From: Cyanoderma ruficeps
Lineage: Eukaryota > Chordata > Aves > Passeriformes > Timaliidae
Reading direction: 5' to 3'
DNA: 64,000 bases
Assembly (NCBI GenBank): GCA_008694505.1
Contig: VZDJ01000063.1
Coordinates: 3,236,339 to 3,300,338 of the forward strand
Position numbers and translations under genes: made by a program. The notes under the pieces were generated by a model that saw only the letters and a list, made by a program, of their open reading frames with translations, did not search any database and was not told the origin of the DNA. Below, one piece after another: positions 11,978 to 24,700 of this stretch (positions within the stretch are counted from its first letter, which is position 1; each line of letters begins with the position of its first letter).

Positions 11978-13138
11978 ATTTTCACCAGCTCCAGAGTCTC
12001 CCGTGGCACAAACATGGGCAGCTTTAGCAGTTTGGAGCAGCTTCCCTCTGCCCAGGCGCAGGGGTGAGGTCAGAAGTGCAATGATGTGAAATTATTATTG
12101 CATTTCAGGTGTCCAGCTCAGCCATTCTGGGAAAGCTGGGGAGTTCTTTGTGCTTTAAATCCTCACCAAGCTGGGAGCAGCACAGCCCTGGCCAGAACCA
12201 GTCTCTTCATCGTGGCTGAAAGGAATTTTGCCCTGAATTCCCAAGGGTGCAAACCAGCTCTTCCAGGTTAGGTTTGAATTACCCCGTGTTTCTGTCAGGT
12301 CTGAGCTGATTTGGGGGAAAGTTCATTCCCTGCTGAGCACACGTTCCCAATCTCCCAGTCTCCAGCTGCAACTGGGATTTCATGACTGTTTTCTTTCCTT
12401 CCCCCCAGCACCACCCAGGGAGGTTGAAGAATAACCCAGAGTGGAAGGAGCTGCTGGGTCCAGCTTGTTCTGAGATTAAACCCCTCCACAAGGTGAGTTT
12501 CTCCTTGAGTGCAGGATCTCCTCAACCCAGTCTCAAATTTCCTACCAGTGCAGAGGGTGAAGGTGTCAGGAAGTAAAAAAACCAAAGGGCCACATAAGAA
12601 TAATGCCCAGGAGAGGTGATTCCCTGCCCAAATACTTCATTTCTGAGCTTGGCCAAAGGGTTTGGAGCTGCAGCTTGCCAAGGTAAACAGAGGATTTATA
12701 ACACTGCAAAGGATTTATAGCACTACAAAGTCTTCCTCGTTCTTAGTTAATGCTGACCTACAAAACACAGGTAAATACACTGCAGGAAAGCTCCTAAGGG
12801 TGGTAAATCATTGATGGGAGACATGTGCTGATGGACTTAATCTGAATCCAATAACATTTGCATCTTAAAGTTAAAATTACTTCCCCAGGAAAGGGGTCAA
12901 GGACTGTTGACTGAGCATGAAACCCTCCTTTGGCTACAGGGAAAAAAATTAATTCTGGCTCCTCTGACAAGACCCAAAAAAACCCCATAGGTCCTGACCT
13001 CATAACAAAATATATCAAAATTTCATGAAGGTAGAGAAAACCCAACTTCCCAGCAGCACTAAATAAGAGAGAGCCATGTTTTCTTAAATCCCAATTTCCA
13101 ACTTCCATCACTTTGGCCTGTAATCCCGGCCCAGGCAT
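11978..13138. other. Intergenic, no gene seen
   Basis: No splice-flanked coding segment and no clear repeat. Confidence 0.5.
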
Positions 13139-13672
13139 CTAACCCAAACCCTAAAACTGACCCTAAATCCAACCCTAACCCTAAGAGCGCCATGTCTTTC
13201 TTGAGCTTGAATTCCCAACTCCTACAAGTTTCCCTGTGATCCTTCCCCAGGCACCGGACATTAACCCAAACTTAAACCTAACCCAAACCCCAATGAAAAC
13301 CTAACCCAAACGTAAACTTAACCCAAACCTAACCCTAGCCCTAACCTAAATCTAACCCAAATCTAGCGATAACCCAAACCTAACCTTAACCTAACCCAAC
13401 AAAACCTATATCTAACCCAAATCTAGCCATAACCCAAACCTAACCCTAACCATAATGCAAACCTAACCCAAACCCAAACCTAACCCTAACCCAAACCTAA
13501 CCCTATCCTTAACCCAAACCTAAGCCTAACCCTAACCCAAACCTAACCCAAACCTAACCCTAACCATAATGCAAACCTAACCCAAACCTAGCCCTAACCC
13601 AAACCCAACCCAAACCTAACCCAAACCTAGCCCTAACCCAAACCCAACCCAAACCTAACCCTAACCCTCCCG
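13139..13672. repeat. Telomere-like array, C-strand orientation
   Basis: Degenerate CCCTAA and CCAAACCTAA units, starting as CCCTAAAACTGACCCTAAATCC and becoming denser to the right. About 0.5 kb, interrupted once by unique sequence (13185-13265). An interstitial telomere-type repeat. Confidence 0.85.
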
Positions 13673-14167
13673 AACTTTCCCAGCCTTTCCTCCCGTCCTT
13701 CCCAACCCACACCTACGGGAGCCAGACGGGCCGAAAAGCTGCCAATAAACCCATTTCTTGGCCAGGCAAACACAGATAAGGAGCAGCAGGTTCTCCTTGT
13801 GCCCAGGCTCTTCCTGAATTCCCCTGGAGAGCCCAGAGTGTTGGGCCTGACCTTTGCCAGCGGCGCCAGGGAGGTGCGAGCTGATAACGGCGCCGTGGTC
13901 AACAAGGAAATCAGCGTGTGATGTGTGGGTCAAAGGGCTCCAGGAGCTCAGGTCAGGCCCTTTGGGGCAAGCAGGGTTGTTTTCCCAAAGGCTGGAGCAC
14001 CAAACTCTCCAGGATCCAGGTGTGAGGGGAAGGGCAGGAAAGGCCACAGCCCTCGATAAGCTGGGATGACAAAGGGGAATGTTCCCAGCAAAGGTGCCCG
14101 GGCAGGAATCACAGGGAAAAGGGGCAGGAGCTGGAAACTGGAGCTAAAAAACCACATGGCTCTCTCT
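13673..14167. other. Unique 0.5-kb segment between opposed telomere-like arrays
   Basis: Moderately GC-rich unique sequence with open frames on both strands, but no splice-site pattern or recognisable protein. Confidence 0.5.
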
Positions 14168-14430
14168 TAGGGTTAGGGTTAGGTTTGGGTTAGGTCTGGG
14201 TTAGGGTTAAGATTAGAGTTAGGTTTGGGTTTGGGTTAGCTTTGGGTTAGTGTTGGAGTGAGGTTTGGGTTAAGGTGAGGTTAGGGTTAGGTTTGGGTTT
14301 GGGTTAGCTTTGGGTTAGTGTTGGAGTTAGGTTTGGGTTAAGGTGAGGTTAGGGTTAGGTTTGGGTTAGGGTTAGGTTTTGGGTTAGGGTTAGGTCTGGG
14401 TTAGGTTTGTGTTAGTGTTAGTTTAGGAAG
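14168..14430. repeat. Telomere-like array, G-strand orientation
   Basis: TTAGGGTTAGGG followed by degenerate TTTGGGTTAGG units. It is the inverted counterpart of the array at 13139-13672, and a block of about 65 bp (GTTTGGGTTAGCTTTGGGTTAG) is itself duplicated inside it. Confidence 0.85.
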
Positions 14431-15572
14431 TTTAGGGAGCTCTGTGGCTCTGGAGGAGGACTGAGGGGCTGTAGCAGATTCCTCCCCACAGCAGTGCAGA
14501 TTTGGAGGTATTTTTTGGCTTTAGTTCGTCAGAATTTTCTCTGCCTGACAGATGGCTGAGGGAGAGACTGGGCGTTGAGGCCTGTTGCTTGTGGTTGATA
14601 AATTGGAATTTCCAGGCCTCTCTTTTTCAGGCTCTAATGCTGCCAGTCAACCCAGGGCAACAAGGAAACCAAATTTCTTCTTCCTTACTTTGTGTTTCTT
14701 CCAGCCCTTCTAATGACTGGACTGGAAATCTAATTTACTTTACAAAACAAGATTTTGCCCTGCTTAATTTCTTCTCCTTGTATAAAACCACTTTCCCAGA
14801 CGTGGGCACCTGGACATCACTTTTCCACTGCATGAACAGCTAAAAATTTCCAAGATTGTAATTTAATTTTCACATGAGCACAGGCAATTCTCCCTCCATG
14901 ACCACCATCATGTGACTCTTACTGGGAAATCCCTACAGCCTTTTTCTTCTTTGGGTATCACAGTGAAAAAATAACTTTTGGATATGTCTTTGTTCAATTC
15001 AAAATACTTACAGCAACAAAAGAGCTGCATAAAACCAAGTGCTGCAACTCTAAAATTGCTTGTGAGTATTTCTGAGATCAATGAACCCCTGGGCAGTGTA
15101 GAGAGAAAATCTCTGCCCTTGATAATTAAGTTTTATAACCTGCTTTATTTTTCCAGGAGAAGCCTGGAGGAAGAAATGTTTCTCTCTAGGTCTTGCGTTT
15201 TTACACACAGTTTTACACACGTTTCTAATCGCGGGAGATAACCAAGCGCCCAGCACAGCAAATCAGCAGCGCTGCTGAATCAACAGGTCTGTGAGTGCTG
15301 GGCCAGGGTCCATCCCGTGAAGATAGCAGCTATCTCAGGGGTTATAAAGCGAATTAGAGAAGCTGCTGGAACAAAAGATAAAAGCACCATGAACCTGTTA
15401 ACTGAACACTTCAGCGAGGCCAGGAATAGAAGTGCTGTGGTAAAGATGAGCCAGCTGGGGCTGCAGCTCGTCCCAGTGCCAAGGCCTGGCTCACCAGACA
15501 GCCCCGTGTCTGTGAGCACCACGGGGCGTTTATCAGGGATGTTCCTGCCTCCAGACTGCTGCACCGGGTCAG
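14431..15572. other. Intergenic, no gene seen
   Basis: No supported exon or repeat. Confidence 0.5.
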
Positions 15573-15875
15573 TGTAGCCCTGGTTTGGGCCTGAGATGTT
15601 TTGGTTTCTGAAATTCCTTTCCCAGGGAATTTTCTATAAACAAGAGAAATGTTTTTGTAACGGTAAATTGTTTACATATCTTCCCTAGGAGGGGCTTCTT
15701 CTTGATGTCCCTCTGGTGTGACCAATGTGAGTGAAGAGGTTTGTCTTCTTGTCACCAAATTGGGCTGTGTAGAACAGTATAAAAGGGGAGACACATCCCA
15801 AGAATAAAGGAGTCATTTTCAGCCTTCTGAAGTCGGAGTCGGAGTCTTTGTGTCGTCGTGGTGTAAAACAGCCTC
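15573..15875 (+). mobile_element. Solo LTR, family B copy 2
   Basis: TGTAGCCCTGG...GTGTAAAACAGCCTCA, with a perfect 6-bp target duplication GGTCAG at 15567-15572 and 15876-15881. It carries CAGTATAAAAGG and AATAAAGG in the expected promoter/poly(A) places. Confidence 0.88.
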
Positions 15876-16049
15876 AGGTCAGTGGGAGCACGAGCTCACA
15901 GCCGAGGCACTGGCTGTCTCAGGGTTCTGTCAGCAGCCCAAGAAATTCAGGGTATCACCAGGGAATGAACCAACAAGGCTCCAAGTTCAGCTCCAAGCAA
16001 ACCCTTCCATCTGGCATTATCAGTGATTCCCAGTTTTCCCAGTTTTCCC

Positions 16050-16242
16050 AGTCTTAAACTCTAAGTTTTCCACCCTGTGATATCACACACTTCTATTCCA
16101 AACCACACACCCACAATCCCAGTGCTGGCACTCAATTTTGGGAGCCTTTTCCAAGGCCTCAGGTCAATGCAGTGTTTGCTTGGGGGTCAGTGCCTGTGAG
16201 CACAGAGAGTCTGAAATTCTCAGTGCCCAGGGCTCCATCACA
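16050..16242 (-). mobile_element. LTR fragment, family E
   Basis: The first about 190 bp of the family E LTR in reverse orientation (CTCTAAGTTTTCCACCCTGTGATATCACAC ... CTCAGTGCCCAGGG), matching 39725-39903 and the reverse complement of 34020-34205. Confidence 0.78.
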
Positions 16243-17600
16243 GCTCATTTCCCTCCCCAGGGAACCCAGCCCTCTCTCCCTCCTCACAGCCACACTTGGT
16301 GCTCTCCAGGAGAGGCTGAACTTTGCAGTGGATGTTGAAAAAGGCCTTTTCATCCTCTCTCAAGAGAGGCACAAATCAAAGAAACCCAGGGGAAACCCGT
16401 GACCCTTCTCCAAACACCAAATTAATTGACCCTGCACTCTATCCCTGTTATCAGCAGTCCCAGGGAACTCTCCTGATATGAGGGGACTTCACTGCTACTC
16501 CATTCTGGCCGTTCAGGAGGTTCCACAGAACCCTGGAAAACAAGCTCTGAGCAGCAAACATGTCCCAAGTGCAATAAACCCAGTGGTTGCACCACTCCTC
16601 TTTTTAATAGATCTTTCTCCAAGGAACTGTGAAGAGAAACTCTGTGAAACTCTGGTCTTTGCATTGATATCCTTTGGGTTTGTGGGGGGGGAAAAAAAAA
16701 AAAAAGACCCAAATATTTTGAAACTCTGATTTTTTAACTTACAACTGAAGTTAAGAAAACAAGAACAGTGGGGGGGAAAAATATTAAAGCGGAATTCCAC
16801 ACGCATATCTTTAGTTTGGTTTAAAACAAACCAACTCACTCATTGAAATATCGCTGCAATAAAAATTTTGACATATTTTATTTACTGCTGCCTTCCACCC
16901 TGCCTTTTACAAATAGGATCTGGAGCCACAAGTCACAGAGATAACTTTGCTGGGGACCAGGTTTCCCTTGGGTGTCAGAGAGATTTTTACCTCCGTGGAG
17001 GACTGCTGTGAACGTATCTGCAGAAAACATAAAAAACAAAGCAAGGATGGGGTTTTTTCACTGCCACATTCCCCAGCAGGCAACCACAGTGACCTGCAGG
17101 GGTGTTGCAGTGTTTGCCTGCCCCAAAAAAATCCCTTTGAGCTGCAAGGAAGCCTCGAAATTCTCCCAGGGTGAAACTGCAAAGGAAGCTGAACAAACCT
17201 TTTGTTTTTTTGGGAGCAAGCTTGGAAAACGTGGAGCCACCAACAGGAGTTGCAAAATCCTGGAGTTCCTCTGGATCCAGCAGTGGAAGCAAAGCTGAGA
17301 GCTTCTGTCCTGGGTTCCTGGGTACCCAAATCTCACTCTGTGAAGCCCCTCTGGGGTGATGCAAGGAGCAAACACAGGTTTGTGCCCAGGAAGCAGAGAG
17401 GAGTGGGCTCCCCAAACCCGTCACACATAAAGAAATCAGTGACTATTGCACTGAGAGGAGAACTGGCTTTGCTGCTGGCTGGAGCCTCCTGGGGAGGATG
17501 CTAAGTGTCAAAAATCTCTTTTTCTGACCCAGAGATGGGGTTCCTGAGAGGAGTTTTAAAGACTTTTATTCTATTTTCAGTCTGATGAGAAGGGTGAGAT
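16243..17600. other. Intergenic, no gene seen
   Basis: Overlapping open frames of 100-145 codons occur on both strands at 16907-17504. None has plausible splice sites or a known motif, and codons on opposite strands compete, so I read them as chance. Confidence 0.5.
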
Positions 17601-17609
17601 GGTGCAGAT

Positions 17610-17982
17610 GTTACAATTCACACCACCACAATCAGAAGCCAAACTATTTCCTAATTCCAGCCCATTATAAGTGTTTTTTGGCCCATCAGCTTTTGCCACA
17701 CAATGCTGCTAATGCTTCCAAGCCAACCATCTATTAAAATACCCCACGTGGGCCTTGCTACAATTCATCTTTCACAGTTCTATTTCTCCAAAATGTCTGG
17801 TCTGTTTGCAAGGCCATCATTTGAAATTTGTTTCCAGTTCCCTTTCTCCCTCAGCAATGTCTGTCCTATCCCATGGCCTCTCTAAATCAGCATTTTTAAC
17901 CTCAGAGTTTGCACACAGATGCACAAGGCTGAGTGAGCCTCGTGTCAGGCTTTGGGAATTCCCTACAAATCCATTTCCCACA
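17610..17982 (-). mobile_element. LTR-like repeat, family F copy 1
   Basis: Reverse-complement match to 41293-41695: CAAACAGACCAGA(CA)TTTTGGAGAA, GAAATGGATTTGTAG and the CTCACCCTTCT end are shared. The unit begins TGTGGGAAATGG on the - strand. The class is inferred from the termini. Confidence 0.65.
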
Positions 17983-18427
17983 GCCAAGGGACTGTGCAGG
18001 CTCAGAGCTTGTGTTGCTGCCCTTCACCTGGAGATCAGGGATGTGGAGCAGGGGATTCTGCTCCTGGGCCACGGGAACAATTCCCTCTCACACCGACCGG
18101 GCAGGAGAAGCAGCATGGCAGGAGGGATGTTAAAAAATTAAAAATCAGGCTCACAGAGCGCTGGACACCAGCAGCCATCCCCGCAGGAATAGTTTCGTGT
18201 GTCCTTGCTCAGAAAAATCACATTTGTAGAGACCTATGAGGTCTCTGCCAGCAGAACTCACTGAGTGTATTTAGAACATGCACACCTTGTAGGGGCGCTG
18301 GGCAAGGTTTGAAAGGATGGCTCTAAAATGCCTGAAAAACTCACAAATATCCCTCACATCAGAGATCAGAAAGGCTGCACAGAACTCTTTGGTAAATTGA
18401 GGTTGTTATGCCACCTGTGGTCTTCTG
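17983..18427. other. Intergenic downstream of the large - strand gene
   Basis: No coding feature seen; probably the spacer beyond its poly(A) site. Confidence 0.5.
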
Positions 18428-18441
18428 TTTATTACTTTATT
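18428..18441 (-). promoter_or_regulatory. Two poly(A) signals AATAAA for the large gene
   Basis: On the - strand AATAAAGTAATAAA contains two AATAAA hexamers about 205 nt after the proposed stop at 18646. This supports placing the transcript end here, though no transcript evidence is available. Confidence 0.5.
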
Positions 18442-18645
18442 GACTTCACAACAAAACCCATGAAACTAGCAACACCAAAAACTTCAGCCTCCTCCTCCTC
18501 CAGCCGACTAATTACTGATAATCCACGGCAAATGTGAAAATATTTCAAGGTTAAGCAAAAAGATTATGGATTCCTCATCACATATTTGACCAAATACATC
18601 CTGAATTAAATCCGTGCGTGTTCTGATTCTTCAGGTAAAACTGCT

Positions 18646-18737
18646 TCAGGTAAATACCCCCACCCTCCCCAATCCCACTTCATCCATTGCCCAGGATGAG
18701 TTCAGCTCCTCCAGGAAATGAGTTGGTGCCTGTTTGA
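18646..18737 (-). CDS. Large gene candidate last coding exon with stop
   Basis: Acceptor TGTTCTGCACAG in the required phase gives 30 residues including [20 protein letters not shown] and then TGA at 18646-18648. Two poly(A) signals follow within about 220 nt. Other weaker acceptors at 18990-19120 would also give short terminal frames, so this choice is tentative. Confidence 0.45.
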
Positions 18738-21700
18738 CTGTGCAGAACATGAAATGCTCCTGGCTTCTGTCCCTTCAGTGCTCTGAGAGTGCAGCTCCTC
18801 TTTATTCCAGCTTCATCCCAGGAATCCGACAGTCAGAAGAGGGCTGAGCTGCCCAGGCCGCTTTGATGTTTGCTGGCTGATAGAGAAATTCAGAATAAAA
18901 GCAGAGTGCAAATTCAGTGGACACCAAGAGCCACCATTACACCAAATCCAAGGGGATTCACCCAGGACAGGACTTGCAGCATCCAGGCAGGTTCAGGCTT
19001 TGCAAATTCGCTGCATCTGAATTTCAAAACGATGCAAATGATCCTCCCATAATTACACCAAGCCCACACCGTTATTAATTTCAAACTCCCAGAGTCACGG
19101 CCTGAAAAATTCAGCAGCTGCTGGAGGAAAATGTTCAGTTCAGGAGAAATCCTGCTTATTTTATCTCCTGGTTTATTTACTGCTTTAAACCAGCACACAT
19201 GAAGGAAAAAAACAGCTGAATTACCTGAATTACCAAGGACTGAGGGTTGCTGCAGGTTCACCAAAGCTTCCTTGATCTCACACAGGGTCTTGGCAAGGGG
19301 GGAAGCTGCCACCAGGGCCTCCACCTCCAGCTCAGTCAGACAAACCAACTGTAGATCCAAACCTGCAACAAACAGGAGCATTTTTAAGCCTAAAGGAAGA
19401 TGTTCTTCATGGCTGCAAGGTGGAATTATCATCCTGGGCAGAGGGAATGCTGTGAACATCACAGAATGATGGTGTGGGATCTTGCTGGCTTCCCCAGATT
19501 AGCATTTAATTATTATAATGACATCCAGATCCTTCCCTGCAGGTGGTCATTTAATATAAAGGTGTGAAGGGTTTGTAGGGATGGAAATTCCTTGAGTTCT
19601 CTCCTACAGAGAAGGATGTAAAGGGATGGAAACTCCTTGACTTCTCTCAGGGGGGATAGAGGAGGCAGGAGTGGCTGCCCTGAGCTGGCTCTCAGCAAAA
19701 AAAAAAACTTATGTGAAAGTAAAAAATAGAATAAATGGGAAAAAATACTCCTACATTTGCTGTGTTAGCAAACATAGACACCCCTCTTTACCCTCAGCAC
19801 AGAATCAGCCTCCCCTGAGAGCACCCAAGAGCTGTGGCACTGCCCTTACCATGCTCCTCATGCCCAGGCAGGCTGGAAAAAGCCTCTCTCCTGCTGAACA
19901 GCTCCCAAAACTGAGGCAGCTCAGCATCCTAATAAAGGTGGGATAAAAAGGGTTAAAGAAATGGAAAAATTCCCAGAAAGGTGAGTGGTGGCCCAAAACC
20001 AGACACCTGCAGCTCACCTGCCCTTCTGATTTATTTTCCCTGGCCAGGCTGTGCAGGGAGGGTGCAGCTCCCAGCGCAGCCTGTGCCTGGATCTTGAGCT
20101 CCATCTGTGGATTTGCAGCTCCGTTCCCGTCAGGAGCTCCCGTCCCAAGCAGCACTTCCAGAGCTCTCACCAACTCTGTCACCTCTTGCCACGAGGCACC
20201 TGATGAGCCCAACAAGACATTTCAGTGAGATTCCCCAGAACCACTTGGAAAACCGTGTTTAAATCCAGAGCAGCACCAAGAGCAGGAACCTTGCTTTGGA
20301 AATTTCTCAGGGTGCCTCATTTTATACATTTTCAAATAATTCTGTGCTCACTTCTCCCTGAGCTGCCAGACCTCCCCTCTCACTGAGCTCAGGGGCAGAC
20401 AAGGCTGCCTTGGCGTTGTTTTACACCACAACGACACAGACTCTGAGATTCAGAAGGTTGAAAATGACTCCTTTATTTTTGGGATGTAGTTTTTATTTTT
20501 ATACTATTCTACACAGACCAATTTGATGGGTGAAACAAAGGCAAACTTCTTCAATCACATTGCTCAGAGCAGAGGGACATCAAGAAGAAGCCCCGTTTAG
20601 GAAAAGGAATGAATAACAAAGGTACAGTTAAAAAAAAATAATTCTTGTTTACAGAAAATTCTCTGGGAAAAGAATTTTAGAAAACTAAAACACCTCAGGC
20701 ACGGAACCAGGGCTACACTGTCTTACAGCTCTTACAGAACAATTTTCTGAGCTCTCTCGTGAGGATGAGTCAGGTCTTTTTTTAGCCTCCTCAGTGCTGC
20801 TGCTGCTGCCCTCACACTGCACCTGGCCCTGGCTCTGCACCCTGCTCCTCTCACCTGCCTGGAAGTTGTTGTTGTTGTTGCAGTGTCCATCCCTCAGCCC
20901 AGCACCTGCTGCTGCCCAGCTCTGCTCTGCACCTTTCTGCCCACAAATCCCTGGCCTGGAAAAGGTTTTCAGGGATTCCCAGTCCAGAGCTTGCACCGTG
21001 TCCTGTTCACAGAAAGCAGGAGTGGTATGTTTTGCAAACCCCACAATCCACGTTCAGCCCTTCGTATAAAACCATATAAAATATTGAATAATAAATAATT
21101 AAATATTAAACCCAAATTATATTATTATACAATCACACTGATTATATTATTATATAATAAAACTATTTTTAAAACAATATAAAAATTATTTATTCACATA
21201 AATTACATTTTTATATTTAAAATAAACTCCTGGAAGGAGTAATACCCATCCTTGGATAAACTTTCACATCAGGGCAACAATTCAGCTCAAAATTTTCATG
21301 TTTCCAAGGCTGCCTTCCCTGAAATGCCTCTCCCCACTGACCACGAGGCTCTGGATCCTCTGGCTGATCCCGTTGTGGAACAGCAGCACGTCCATCCTGT
21401 GCTTTGCCAGCTGAGAGGCCAAGTGCAAATTCTGATCCTCCAGCTTGTCATAGAGGGTGCGGACACTGAAATCCTCCAGCAGCCCGGGGGCGAGGCTCTC
21501 CTCTGAAACACGAGGGGAAGGCTCGCACCCAAACACCGGCCACGAGGTGATTTGGGTTTATTTCCCACCTGTCCAACTGGGATTTTGTGTTCTGTGAGGA
21601 AGGGAAAGGGATGAGGCGGGAGATGTGAGAGAAGGTCTCGTTCCCCAGCGAGGGGGAGGATGACAGAGCGTTACTATCGGCTCCTAAACGCTCCGGGAAT

Positions 21701-24700
21701 CCGCCGGGATGCTCCCGGAGCTGTCCCCAGCATCGCCGCCTGCTGCCATCTGCTGGGCTCGGGCTCTGCCGCTGCCTGTGAGCATCCCGAAATTCCCGAG
21801 CCCAGCTCATTCCCAGAAAGCAAATGATGCCCGTGAGTCACGTGCCTTCGGGGAACAGCATAACCGGCAGAGCAAGCCAAGGAAAACACTTGTAAATCTT
21901 TATTTTCTTCACCCGGCACCTGAACTCGCTGCTGTTTTAAAGGGCTTGGCAAGGCTGGGAATTCACTCAACTCCTCAGGGAAAAATTTCCAACCCATCCC
22001 AATGACAGGGGTTAAATTCCCTGTGATAAACCCAGGGTGGAAGCGTGTGTGCCTGTGGAAATGCACACAGCAAAGTGCCCCTGTGGCCTCCTGGGAGTGC
22101 AGGAAATTCCGGGTGAGCAGGTGTCAAAATATTGCCCCTGAGAGAAGAAAATGGGGGAAAAGCCAATGGGAGAACTCCTGGGGCTGGCCCAGCACTTCAC
22201 CTGCACTGGGCACTGCTCCTTTCTCTCCAGAGTCAGCATCTTCTCCAGAGCCACGAGGACCAAGCATCTGATAGAACTTGAGGCTGGAGAGAATGGCAAA
22301 GAGGGTGAAGAGCACCTCATTCCTCTCAGCGAGGTCAGACCCCAGCCCTGCTCAGGCAGAGATGGATTTCTTGGGTAGATTTTTTTGTAGGACCATGCAG
22401 AGGCTGGTCTTTACCTGTCCTTCAGCAGGATGTACTCTGGTGGGATGTGTGGCTCCCCCAGGCTCCTCCATCGTGGCTTCCAGCTCTTCAGGGGGCTGAT
22501 TTGGGGGCCAGCAGGTTGGAACACGATGGCCAGGGTGGTCAGCACCATCACAAGGAAGCCCAGGACAAAGAGGATGGCTGGGGAAGCCGGGAGGGAGGGT
22601 GAGAAGTGCCAAACACAAAAAAACCCCCCACATTCAGCACCTTTCCTACTTATTTCACTTCTTCTGGGAGAAACTGGGGCAGGTGGATGAGGAGCTGTGG
22701 GCCTGAGAGATTTTACCCTGCTAGGAGCTGCTAACTTTTTCCCAAGGAAAAACTTCTCAAGAAAGTTTTTTCTCTAAACAATCTTGGCAAACAACTCTCC
22801 TTTCTCAAAACAATCTTTCTCCAGGTGGTGTTTTCTGTTTCTCTGGTTTAACCAGTGGCATTAGAGAGGTGTTGTTCCTATTCCCCAACCATGTTAAGTC
22901 TGTATCGAAACACCTTATAAAAAGTAGTAAGAATTTAAACAACAAAGCCTTCCTTTTCTATGCTCATTGCCTGCTGAAATATTTGGAGTCTTTTGTGTCC
23001 TACAGTGACAAGGAGCAAAGTGTTTTCAAGGACTGAAGGATCCAGTTTATACATTTTATTGATAATATATAAAATATTTCAATTTTATAGAGCCAGGATC
23101 GTGCTTGCACTCCACACTTCCATTTCTGTTGTTTCCTGGCCTCCCACTGAAGGACTGGTGTGTGCACAGCGCTCACACCCACACCTGGCTCGGAGCAGAG
23201 ACCTTACCTGACCTCGTGGTCAGCTCTTAGTCAGCATTGAAATGATGGATTTCATTTCAGCTGGGTTTATCATGGAAATACACTGTCATTTTCTGCCTTC
23301 CAGCCAAGGAAAACAAAGCCCTCGGTTACCTGGGCTCTTCAAACAGGGCGTGGGGAGGAGCACAACTGCTCCTTCCCTCTCTCACCACCTCAGCTCCTGG
23401 ACAGGCAGGTTCTTGGCCAGAGGGCAGTGGACTTTGGGAAGTCACACAGGAACAAGGGATTAAAGCTGACAAAGCAGCGCTTTGGTGGCATTTCCAAAGA
23501 AAATGCTTGTTTAAACACACTTACAGAGGACAAACTGTGGCCCTGAGAGATTTTAGCCTGCTAGCAGCTCTGAACTTCTTCCCAAGGAAAAGTTTCTCAA
23601 GAAAGCTTCTTCTCAAAACAACCTTAGTAAACAACTCTCCTTTCTCAAAACAATCTTTGCCAAGCTGGTGTTTTGCTGTTTCTCCAGTTTAACCCATGGG
23701 ATTAGAGAAGTGTCGTTCCTATTCACCAACCATGTCAAGTCTGTATAGGAACACCTTATAAAAGGTACTAATAATTTAGACAATAAAGCCTTCTTTTCCT
23801 ATGCTCTTTGCCTTAAATGGAAATATTTAAATAATATTTGAGAAGAAATAATTATTAAGAAATAATTATTGAGGAATATTTGGAGTCTTTCGTGTCTGAC
23901 AGCGACACACACCTAAAGGAAGGTCATGGGTAAGAGTGAGGCTGCAGGTGGGTATCTCAGGATTTTGGCTGTACCTGTGATAGCAGCCCAGTTGGGAGCC
24001 AAGTTCAGATCCTGCTGTTTCCAAATGCCGTGTCTGGCCAGCTGGAACAGGGAGGAGGGCTGGAAGGACACGGCCCCGGGGTCACAGCTCACGTTGGCTT
24101 CGTTCACTGTCACAATCAGGAAGTGCTCCTGAATGGAGCTGTCCCTGAAAACAAATGTCCCAGGCTCCAGGAAAACGTGGGCAAACCTGGAAGAGAGAAG
24201 TGAGGAAGGCTCCAGCTGATCCAAACTTCCTTCAGCCACCATCCGTGAGGCTGGTTAAACACAGGGACTTGAACACAACAAAATTTGGCATTTTCACCAC
24301 CAAGGACTTGCTGATTCTGTCAAAAACTCACTCTCAGGTCCTGTTACCCAGGCCCAGGTCACTCTCAGCCCCACAACACTGTTACCTGTGGGCCTGATAC
24401 TTCTGGGTCTGAGAGATTTTACCCTGCTAGCAGCTGATAACTTTCCCAAGGAAAAATTTCACAAAGAAAGCTTCTTCTCAAAACAATCTCGGCAAACAAC
24501 TCTCCTTTCTCAGAACAATCTTTCTCCGGGTGGTGTTTTGCTGTTTCTCCAGTTTAACCAGTGGGATTAGAGAGGTGTTGTTCCTATTCTCCAACCACGT
24601 TAAGTCTGTATGGGAACACCTTATAAAAGGTAGTAAGAATTAGACAATAAAGCCTTTTTTCTATGCTCTTTGCCTTCTGAAATATTTGGAGTCTCTCATC

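Noticed and set aside
13139..14430. A true chromosome end
   Set aside because: Unique sequence and genes continue on both sides and the units are degenerate; these are interstitial arrays.
16907..17504. Several overlapping open frames of 100-145 codons on both strands
   Set aside because: No splice sites, no motif and mutually overlapping frames; read as chance.
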